This document shows, piece after piece, positions 7,905 through 14,204 of a stretch of 22,660 bases of DNA (position 1 is its first letter; each line of letters opens with the position of its first letter). The DNA comes from Anaerolineales bacterium UBA2232. Its GTDB lineage: Bacteria > Chloroflexota > Anaerolineae > UBA2200. A program made the position numbers and the translations under genes. The stretch is from contig DDYO01000060.1 of NCBI GenBank assembly GCA_002348045.1, positions 1 to 22,660 on the forward strand, written 5' to 3'. The notes beneath the pieces were generated by a model. That model had not been told where the DNA came from. It was given only the letters and a program-made list of their open reading frames with translations, and did no database searches.

Positions 7905-9613
7905 CCGAGCATCGCTGGTGTTGGACCGAGGTGTTAGGCATCCTGATTCTGCTGGGCATGCTCATCGGCCAGTGCTTGTGGGGCATCCAGACGCATTCGC
8001 CCACATCCGACGAGCAGAACCACATCTCCCGGGGCTACAACTATCTGGTCACCGGTCGCCTTGACCTCAACGTTGCCCCTCCATTCGTGAAGGCGCTGAG
8101 TGCCTTGCCGTTGCTTGCCCATCCCGAGATTGTCATCCCGGACTATGATGTCACCCACCGTCGCACATTCATCAACCAGTTCGCGGAAGAGTTCGTATGG
8201 GTCTACAACGATGCCAGGACGATTATCAACAGCGGCCGTTTGGCGATCGTTTTCCTGTCTGTGCTGCTGGCGGTTTTCGTCCACCGGTGGGCGCGCGACT
8301 TGTGGGGTCCTGCCGCTGGTCTCCTCGCCCTCTTTCTCTATGTTTTGGATCCCAACATCGTGGCCCACTCTCACTTGGTCACCACGGATCTGGGAGTGGC
8401 CTGTTTGGGCTTCATCGCTACCTACTTCCTGTGGCGCTTTCTGCAAGGACGCAAAAGGACTGACTTGGCGCAGGCGGGCGTGGTACTGGGCCTGGCGCTG
8501 GCCACGAAACAATCGGCCCTGTTGTTGGTGCCCTTGTTCGTGGCAATCGTGGCGTTTGAAGCCGCCGTTCGCCAAGACTGCAGGCTTCGGAATCCGGAGG
8601 CGCAGCCCCAGAACCCGAAGGGTCAACAATCGGTTCGCTCTCTCCAGTTTATGGCTGCTGTTCTTCTAGTGCTGGCACTCACGACATTCCTGGCGCTGTG
8701 GGCCAGCTATCGATTTGAGACAGCAGCGCTCTCTGCGCCCAAAACGGAGCATGTTACCATTGACCGTTTGATCTCTGTGCCCTGGGTCCGCGAGATCGCC
8801 TACCGTCTGGCAGAGAGCCCCATCGTCCCGTTTCCCACCTACTTTAGTGGAATCGCTTGGCTTCGACGTTACGCGCAGCGGGGCGCTCCGGCTTTCCTGA
8901 TGGGCCAGCAATCCACGCGCGGCTGGTGGTACTACTTTCTGGTAGCGTTTGCTATCAAGACGCCCCTTCCTACGCTGATTCTGCTCGCCGCCGCGTGTTT
9001 CGGGTGGCGGAGACTGCGCAAGCCGGGACCTCGCGAGTACGTTCTCTACGTGCCTATCGTGGCTTACTTTGGGGTAAGCTTTCTACGCCTGTTGAACATT
9101 GGCTACCGTCACATCCTGGTCGTACTGCCCTTTGCTTTCGTCATCGCGAGCAGCGTGGTTACCGGGATCCGGAGAAAAGGGACGCGTTTGGCGATGGTGG
9201 GGCTGTGCCTGTGGCTGCTGGTGAGCACGGTGAGGATCAGCCCGCACTACTTGGCCTATTTCAATGAGCTCATCGGGGGCCCTCGTAACGGGTTTCGCTA
9301 TCTGGTGGACTCGAACCTTGATTGGGGCCAGGATCTGGAGAACCTTAAACGCTACATGGATCGCCACGGGATTCCCGCGGTGCGCCTGGCGTACTTTGGC
9401 AGCGCTCGACCTGACTACTATGGCATCGTCTCCCAGCCGGTGCCTTTGACCAAGCCGGACGGCCTGGAGAACGGGCCAGCGGAGGTGTACGCCATCAGCG
9501 CTACCCTCCTGCAAAACGGCTATCTGGATGATAGACTGGCGTTCAGTTGGCTGCGCGAGTACGAGCCCTTTGCGCATGTGGGCTATTCGATTCTCTTGTT
9601 CCACCTACCTTGA
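7901..9613 (+). CDS. GT39-like membrane glycosyltransferase (second of tandem pair)
   Basis: 570-residue paralogue of the preceding gene. It shares S-D37-E38-Q-N-H-I-S-R-G after helix 1, a loop with A-P-P-F-V-K in place of the H-P-H-L block, DPNIVAHSHLVTTDLG, AFAIKTP-x-PTL, PHYLAYFNE and VDSNLDWGQDL. Overall similarity is strongest in the C-terminal third. A hydrophilic loop near residues 224-248, rich in Asn, Gln, Pro and Arg, sits where the paralogue has a Gly/Pro-rich loop; these loops are not alike, so the two proteins have diverged in the cytoplasmic side or its partners. ATG 7901 overlaps the previous stop (ATGA), which implies translational coupling and supports fixed stoichiometry of the two proteins. 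Paralogous PMT-family proteins can work as heterodimers in yeast, which is a possible but untested parallel. Confidence 0.9.
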   Translation: MTEHRWCWTEVLGILILLGMLIGQCLWGIQTHSPTSDEQNHISRGYNYLVTGRLDLNVAPPFVKALSALPLLAHPEIVIPDYDVTHRRTFINQFAEEFVWVYNDARTIINSGRLAIVFLSVLLAVFVHRWARDLWGPAAGLLALFLYVLDPNIVAHSHLVTTDLGVACLGFIATYFLWRFLQGRKRTDLAQAGVVLGLALATKQSALLLVPLFVAIVAFEAAVRQDCRLRNPEAQPQNPKGQQSVRSLQFMAAVLLVLALTTFLALWASYRFETAALSAPKTEHVTIDRLISVPWVREIAYRLAESPIVPFPTYFSGIAWLRRYAQRGAPAFLMGQQSTRGWWYYFLVAFAIKTPLPTLILLAAACFGWRRLRKPGPREYVLYVPIVAYFGVSFLRLLNIGYRHILVVLPFAFVIASSVVTGIRRKGTRLAMVGLCLWLLVSTVRISPHYLAYFNELIGGPRNGFRYLVDSNLDWGQDLENLKRYMDRHGIPAVRLAYFGSARPDYYGIVSQPVPLTKPDGLENGPAEVYAISATLLQNGYLDDRLAFSWLREYEPFAHVGYSILLFHLP

Positions 9614-9618
9614 GAGGA
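9612..9618 (+). promoter_or_regulatory. Ribosome binding site for the epimerase gene
   Basis: GAGAGGA ends 6 nt before GTG 9625 and overlaps the preceding stop. It argues for a start at 9625, where the protein opens directly with the Rossmann motif, over an in-frame GTG at 9547 that would add 26 unrelated residues inside the previous gene. Confidence 0.65.
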
Positions 9619-9624
9619 TTGACG

Positions 9625-10608
9625 GTGCAGGCATTGGTGACAGGGGCGACCGGGTTCGTCGGCTCTGCGCTGGTCAGGAGCCTTTTGGGACGGAGCGTGC
9701 GGGTCAAGGCTCTGGTAAGGTCCAGCAGCAACCTGAGGAATCTGGCGGGTCTGGATGTTGAGATGTGCTTGGGTGATCTCCTTGATGAGGAGGCCCTTGT
9801 AAGAGCCATGAGCGGCTGCGAGGTGGTGTACCATGCGGCTGCCATGTACAGCACCCGGGAAGAAGATGCACCGCTGCTCTACAATGTCAACGTTGGGGGC
9901 ACAAAGGCGGTCATGCGGGCGGCCGTACGAGCAGGTATTGACCGGGTCGTTCACACCAGCACGATCGGAACGATTGGGCAGCCGGAGGGAAGCCACCTGG
10001 CTACGGAGGAGCAGCCCTTTGACCAATGGGAAACAGCCAGCCACTATGCCAAGTCCAAGGTATTGGGCGAGCTGGCGGCGCTTCGGTTCTGTGCCAAGGG
10101 GATCGAGATCGTGGTAGTGAATCCCTGTGCCCCCGTGGGCGCCAGGGATGCGGGTCCCAGCAGTACCGGTCTGCGTATCCTGGACCACCTGCGGGGCAAA
10201 GCACCGGCGTTTCCCAGCGGCGGGATCAATTTCGTGGCGGTTGAAGATGTGGCGGACGGCCATGTTCTGGCGGCGCAGTTGGGACGCGTTGGGGAAAGGT
10301 ACATCCTCGGCAACGCTCAAGGCAATCTGGGCCTCGCTGGGTTCCAGGAATTGATGGAGAAGGTCTCCGGGATCAGGCCAGTCAGCGCTCCAACCGGGCA
10401 GGCCTTTTTGTGGCGGAGCTTGCGAGCCATCTGGAGGGGCAAGGTCGCTGGGACGGAGGTCAGAAGCGTGGCGAAGGTAACTCGAAGGCCTCCCCGGCTG
10501 ACGTGCAACCCTGCGAAAGCGATCGCTGAGTTGGGGTTGCCTCAGACTCCGCTGCAAGAGGCTTTCGCCCGGTCCGTGGCTTGGTTCCGTGAGAATGGTT
10601 ACGTGTAG
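9625..10608 (+). CDS. NAD-dependent sugar epimerase/dehydratase, HpnA-like extended SDR
   Basis: 327-residue cytoplasmic protein of the extended short-chain dehydrogenase/reductase family. G7-A-T-G10-F-V-G13 is the NAD(P)-binding loop, G-D-L-x-D follows the second strand, and Y141-A-K-S-K145 is the catalytic YxxxK pair. H-T-S-T-I-G supplies the upstream Ser/Thr. The N-P-C-A-P-V-G, V-E-D-V-A-D-G-H and G-E-R-Y-I-L-G-N segments match the pattern I associate with hopanoid-associated sugar epimerases (HpnA). No squalene-hopene cyclase or other hopanoid gene is nearby, so the family name should not be read as the function. A role in making or reducing a nucleotide- or lipid-linked sugar for this cluster is the better inference. 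The gene begins 11 nt after the glycosyltransferase pair and is followed after 20 nt by the acyltransferase. Confidence 0.88.
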   Translation: MQALVTGATGFVGSALVRSLLGRSVRVKALVRSSSNLRNLAGLDVEMCLGDLLDEEALVRAMSGCEVVYHAAAMYSTREEDAPLLYNVNVGGTKAVMRAAVRAGIDRVVHTSTIGTIGQPEGSHLATEEQPFDQWETASHYAKSKVLGELAALRFCAKGIEIVVVNPCAPVGARDAGPSSTGLRILDHLRGKAPAFPSGGINFVAVEDVADGHVLAAQLGRVGERYILGNAQGNLGLAGFQELMEKVSGIRPVSAPTGQAFLWRSLRAIWRGKVAGTEVRSVAKVTRRPPRLTCNPAKAIAELGLPQTPLQEAFARSVAWFRENGYV

Positions 10609-10628
10609 GTCATAAAGATGGAGGCATA

Positions 10629-11321
10629 GTGGCTCGCATCAATCGTTGGGTGCGGCATCTGCACAGGATCGCCCTGACCGCGCTAATGCAAGTATCAAAC
10701 ATGCCGATACTCGGGGGGTTGACGCTGCGGGTGGCGGGCGCCATGACCGGCCCATACAAGGACAGACGCATACTGGCGCAGGTCACGCGGCATTCCTATG
10801 TATCCCCCTCAGCGCAGATCCGTTGCGCCCGTTTGCGCCTGGGGCAGAACTGCTTCATTGACGATGGTGTGACCATCTATGGCCATGTGGATGGGGGAAA
10901 AGTCTCCCTGGGCGATCGAGTCCATCTCTACCGCGGTACCATCATCGAGGTCGGTGCTGGGGGCAATGTGATCATCGGTGACGATACCCACATTCAGTCA
11001 GGGTGCAATCTCAAAGGCTTTCTCAACAGCACCATCATTGGCCGCAATGTTCAGGTCGCTCCTCACTGCAGTTTTAGCCCCTATGAGCACGAGTTTGAGG
11101 ATAGACAGGTGCCCATACGGTCTCAGGGAATTCGCAGCGCGGGAGACATCGTCCTTGAGGATGACGTTTGGCTTGGGGCTGGTGTCGAGGTGCTGGAGGG
11201 AGTGTGCATCGGCACGGGGGCCGTTGTGGGCGCCGGCGCAGTGGTGACCAAGTCCTTGCCGGCCTATGCCATTGCGGTGGGCGTGCCGGCGCGGGTCGTC
11301 CGCATGCGGGGAGAGGCGTGA
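10629..11321 (+). CDS. Left-handed beta-helix (hexapeptide-repeat) acyltransferase
   Basis: 230-residue protein. From about residue 55 to 222 it shows the hexapeptide repeat pattern [LIV]-G-x-x-x-x (for example V-S-L-G-D-R, V-I-I-G-D-D, T-I-I-G-R-N, V-C-I-G-T-G, A-V-V-G-A-G), which folds as a left-handed beta-helix trimer. S-P-Y-E-H154-E-F-E-D in an extruded loop probably supplies the catalytic His, as in WcaF/maltose-type O-acetyltransferases. The end P-A-Y-A-I-A-V-G-V-P-A-R-V-V is the usual family C-terminus. The first 50 residues are basic and partly hydrophobic and may sit on the membrane. The GTG start at 10629 has GGAGG 4 nt upstream. Its likely role is O- or N-acetylation of a sugar in the glycan made here. 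Confidence 0.88.
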   Translation: MARINRWVRHLHRIALTALMQVSNMPILGGLTLRVAGAMTGPYKDRRILAQVTRHSYVSPSAQIRCARLRLGQNCFIDDGVTIYGHVDGGKVSLGDRVHLYRGTIIEVGAGGNVIIGDDTHIQSGCNLKGFLNSTIIGRNVQVAPHCSFSPYEHEFEDRQVPIRSQGIRSAGDIVLEDDVWLGAGVEVLEGVCIGTGAVVGAGAVVTKSLPAYAIAVGVPARVVRMRGEA

Positions 11322-11395
11322 AGGATTTGTAAGGGGGCGCCACCGGGCTTATCATCGGCCGTTCATATTGGGTCGCTATACTGAGCCGGTTCGTC

Positions 11396-11405
11396 GAGAG
11401 GAAGG
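11396..11405 (+). promoter_or_regulatory. Ribosome binding site for the methyltransferase gene
   Basis: GAGAGGAAGG lies just before ATG 11407 and fixes the start there. The frame is open further upstream into the acyltransferase gene, but that part encodes Arg/Cys-rich residues with no family likeness. The 85-nt gap 11322-11406 also contains TATACT (11377-11382), with no matching -35 hexamer. Confidence 0.65.
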
Positions 11406-11406
11406 C

Positions 11407-12303
11407 ATGCTCGAAAGCGTTCGATGTAACCTGTGTGGCGCGGATGAACCCGCGCCCGTAGCTGAAATAGATGGTTTTCAGATCGTACGTTGCCAGCAAT
11501 GCAGCCTGGTATACGTGAACCCGCGCTACCGTCCCGAACTCCTCCAGGAGATCTACCGGCGTGAATACTATGATCACGAGGGCATCAACAACGGCCTGGA
11601 GTTTTTTGGCTATGATGATTACCTGGCCGATGAGGAGAACATCAAGCTCACCTTTGCCAAGCGGTTGCGTACCATTGAGGGCTATGTGCCCAGAGGCAGG
11701 TTATTGGACATCGGCTGTGCCATGGGGTTCTTTCTGGATCTGGCCCGCAGCAAAGGCTGGGACGTGATCGGGAGTGAGGTGTCCGAGTACTCCATCGAGT
11801 ATGCCCGCTCCCAACTCAACCTGGATGTCCGGCATGGACCGTTGCGTAGCCTGGCCTTGGAGAGCGGCGCTTTCGATGTCGCGACCATGTGGGATGTGAT
11901 TGAGCATGTTCCGGATCCCAGGGCTGAGCTGGCGGAGATTAGCCGCATCCTGAGGCCTGGAGGCCTGCTGTCCATCATCACCCCTAACGTGGATAGCCTG
12001 GTAGCACGATTGTTGGGCCAGCGGTGGGAAGAGTTTCGACGAGTGCGAGAGCACATTTACTTTTTTTCGCAGCGGACGCTGTGCCGGATGCTGGATGAGG
12101 TTGGCTTCAAAGTCGAGCGGGTGGAGAGCGCAGACAAAGTGTTCTATCTCGGTCCGGCCATGCATCGGCTCAAATATTACACTTGGGACGGGATCATCAC
12201 TCAGACCGCGACGCGCTTGGTCTACAAACTGGGCCTGGACAAAGTCAGGATCGACATCAATCCGATGACCAAGATCGCGGTGTACGCGCGCAAGGTAGCT
12301 TGA
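11407..12303 (+). CDS. Class I SAM-dependent methyltransferase with N-terminal zinc ribbon
   Basis: 298-residue cytoplasmic protein. C7-x2-C10 and C29-x2-C32 form a zinc-ribbon-like N-terminus followed by L-V-Y-V-N-P-R, a common arrangement in sugar and natural-product C- or O-methyltransferases. L99-L-D-I-G-C-A-M-G107 is SAM motif I, with the acidic residue of strand 2 in G-S-E-V-S. D163-V-I-E-H-V-P-D-P is the conserved post-I block, and L-R-P-G-G-L-L follows. The C-terminal 60 residues contain a basic amphipathic stretch. The ATG at 11407 is preferred because of its strong Shine-Dalgarno site. The gene lies 85 nt after the acyltransferase and 19 nt before the next membrane protein. The likely role is methylation of a sugar in the surface glycan; the target atom is not deducible. 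Confidence 0.88.
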   Translation: MLESVRCNLCGADEPAPVAEIDGFQIVRCQQCSLVYVNPRYRPELLQEIYRREYYDHEGINNGLEFFGYDDYLADEENIKLTFAKRLRTIEGYVPRGRLLDIGCAMGFFLDLARSKGWDVIGSEVSEYSIEYARSQLNLDVRHGPLRSLALESGAFDVATMWDVIEHVPDPRAELAEISRILRPGGLLSIITPNVDSLVARLLGQRWEEFRRVREHIYFFSQRTLCRMLDEVGFKVERVESADKVFYLGPAMHRLKYYTWDGIITQTATRLVYKLGLDKVRIDINPMTKIAVYARKVA

Positions 12304-12316
12304 CGCCCGGCGCGAT

Positions 12317-12321
12317 AGGAG
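12317..12321 (+). promoter_or_regulatory. Ribosome binding site bearing on the start of the large membrane protein
   Basis: AGGAG is 1 nt from GTG 12323 but 10 nt from in-frame GTG 12332. The second spacing is the workable one, so translation may begin three codons later than the longest frame. Confidence 0.45.
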
Positions 12322-12322
12322 C

Positions 12323-14203
12323 GTGAGTTGCGTGGGTGTCGTGACGAGACGGGGAGGTTGCCGCAGAAACGACCAGATCGCCGTATTGGGGTTCTTCCTG
12401 CTCCTTTCCCTCGCCATGACCTGGCCGTTGGTCGCAATCCTCGGTCGAGGAGTGCTTGGCCCGCCCGGTGACAACTTGGAGTACTGCTACAAGCTGTCCT
12501 GGTTCTGGGAAGCCATCTTTCAGCGGGGCGTTTCCCCGTTCTTTAACCCGGATGTTTTCCACCCAGTGGGCTATCCCCTCGCTTTGCACGAGATGAGCTT
12601 GGCCAACGTTTGCCTGGGCGTTCCGGCGCTCCTCATGTTCGGCCCGACAACAACCTACAACCTTCTAGTGCTCTTGTCGTTTGTGCTATCGGGCTTTGGG
12701 ACGTATCTGCTCCTGTGGCACATGACCCGCCGGCGGGTAGCGGCACTTCTGGCCGGCGTGATCTATGCTTTCTGTACGTACCGCATGGGACATCTGGGAG
12801 CGGGACACCTCAATCTGCTTGGGACCCAGTGGTTCCCGCTGTTCTTGCTCTCCCTGGAGCAAATCCTGAGGGGAAAGCCCAGGTGCTGGGCCGTCCTGGC
12901 GGGCGTATTCTTTGCCCTATCGGCCCTCTCTTCTTGGTATTACGCACCGATGATTGCGGTTAGCGCAGGCCTTTACCTGCTGGCACGCGCACGACCCTGG
13001 AAACGCCGACTCTTGGATCGGCGCGTGGTAACGATGCTTGGCTTAGCCGCGGTGACCGCAGGGGTGTTGATGGCTCCCAGCGCAGCGGTCACGGCACAGC
13101 AGTGGAGCAAAGGAGAGATGCAGTTCTCCTTGCCCGAAGCGGACCGTTACTCCGCTAGCCTGGATGATTGGTTGGTTCCCAACCCGATGCACCCGTGGTG
13201 GGGCCGGGGTGCGGCAGCCGGCTTTGCGGCTCGTGAGGATGTGCCCGAGTTCCTCATTGGCCTGAGCTGGGTAGGGCTGCTGGTCGCTTCCCTCGCCTTG
13301 CGCAAGGGGAGGCCACGCATTGCCAGGACCTACTGGGTGTTGCTCATCGCCTCTCTGGTTCTGGGGCTGGGTACCACGCTGCATGTTGGTGGGCAGAGGG
13401 TGTACCTTGGGGTGCCGGATTGGCTGGAGACTGCCTTCACGGCGCTGATGGGCGTGTTGGCCAATCGTCTGGCTTTCAATCCAAGCCCTTCATACTACGA
13501 GTTGAGGGTGCCCGGGGCGATCTATGTGCCCCTGCCGTCGTTGTTTGCTTACCTGTACGTGCCGCTGTTCAGCGCCATGCGGGTGTGGGCTCGTTTTGCG
13601 ATGGTAGCCACGCTGGCGCTGGCGGTGCTGGCTGGGATTGGTCTCGCGCACTTGATGGCCTGGGTAAGACGAACGTCCGCGGTAAAGGCCCGCGTGGCCG
13701 GTGTTGTGATCGTGAGCCTGGCCATTCTGGAGCTGTGGGTGGCGCCTTTTGCCCTGGGATGGACCGAAGTGCAGCCGCAGCCAGTGGATCTATGGCTGGC
13801 GCAGCAGGAGGACGGAGCGGTGGCCCTCTTCCCCCTGTGGAAGGCCGAGTCCGGGCCGGGTCTCTACGCGGCGATGATGCACGGCAAGCCGGTGGTCTAT
13901 GGCTACGGGGGATTCTTTCCCCAATGGTACCGGCAGGTTCGGCCAGCCCTGTGGGACTTTCCATCTGAGGGCTCGCTGGCGTTATTGAACGAGTGGGGCG
14001 TCAGATATGTCTTGGTGGGTGCGGATAGCTATGGCGACAACTGGCCGGAGATGGAGCGTGCCTTGATGGAGGTGCCTTCACTACAGCGGGTAGCAGCCTT
14101 TCGGGAAGTGGCAACGTACCATGAGGGTTGGTTTGCCCGGCAGCTCTCGGATTTTGGGCGGGCATTCGTGGTGGACACTGTGTACGTATACGAGATGAGG
14201 TGA
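12323..14203 (+). CDS. GT-C-like polytopic membrane protein, probable glycosyltransferase
   Basis: 626-residue integral membrane protein. A helix at about 18-38 is followed by G-P-P-G-D50-N-L-E53-Y, an acidic first outer loop of GT-C type, then P-F-F-N-P-D-V-F-H-P-x-G-Y, a block I recall from many uncharacterised Chloroflexota membrane proteins. About twelve hydrophobic segments follow to about residue 470, interrupted by a large outer loop near 260-300. The C-terminal ~150 residues are soluble and include the E-D-G-A-V-A-L-F-P-L and H-G-K-P-V-V-Y-G-Y segments that characterise this group. It is unrelated in sequence to the five GT39-like proteins upstream. The start is either GTG 12323 or, by Shine-Dalgarno spacing, GTG 12332. 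The stop lies 1 nt before the first secreted hydrolase-like gene, linking the glycan genes to the secreted-protein genes. Glycosyltransferase activity is inferred from topology only. Confidence 0.8.
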   Translation: MSCVGVVTRRGGCRRNDQIAVLGFFLLLSLAMTWPLVAILGRGVLGPPGDNLEYCYKLSWFWEAIFQRGVSPFFNPDVFHPVGYPLALHEMSLANVCLGVPALLMFGPTTTYNLLVLLSFVLSGFGTYLLLWHMTRRRVAALLAGVIYAFCTYRMGHLGAGHLNLLGTQWFPLFLLSLEQILRGKPRCWAVLAGVFFALSALSSWYYAPMIAVSAGLYLLARARPWKRRLLDRRVVTMLGLAAVTAGVLMAPSAAVTAQQWSKGEMQFSLPEADRYSASLDDWLVPNPMHPWWGRGAAAGFAAREDVPEFLIGLSWVGLLVASLALRKGRPRIARTYWVLLIASLVLGLGTTLHVGGQRVYLGVPDWLETAFTALMGVLANRLAFNPSPSYYELRVPGAIYVPLPSLFAYLYVPLFSAMRVWARFAMVATLALAVLAGIGLAHLMAWVRRTSAVKARVAGVVIVSLAILELWVAPFALGWTEVQPQPVDLWLAQQEDGAVALFPLWKAESGPGLYAAMMHGKPVVYGYGGFFPQWYRQVRPALWDFPSEGSLALLNEWGVRYVLVGADSYGDNWPEMERALMEVPSLQRVAAFREVATYHEGWFARQLSDFGRAFVVDTVYVYEMR

Positions 14204-14204
14204 G

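Noticed and set aside
9625..11321. Hopanoid biosynthesis cluster suggested by the HpnA-like gene and the B12 radical SAM gene
   Set aside because: No squalene-hopene cyclase, HpnH-like enzyme or terpene gene in the window; all neighbours point to glycan assembly.
11322..11406. Promoter before the methyltransferase based on TATACT at 11377
   Set aside because: No acceptable -35 hexamer at 16-18 nt and no extended -10; operon read-through is simpler.
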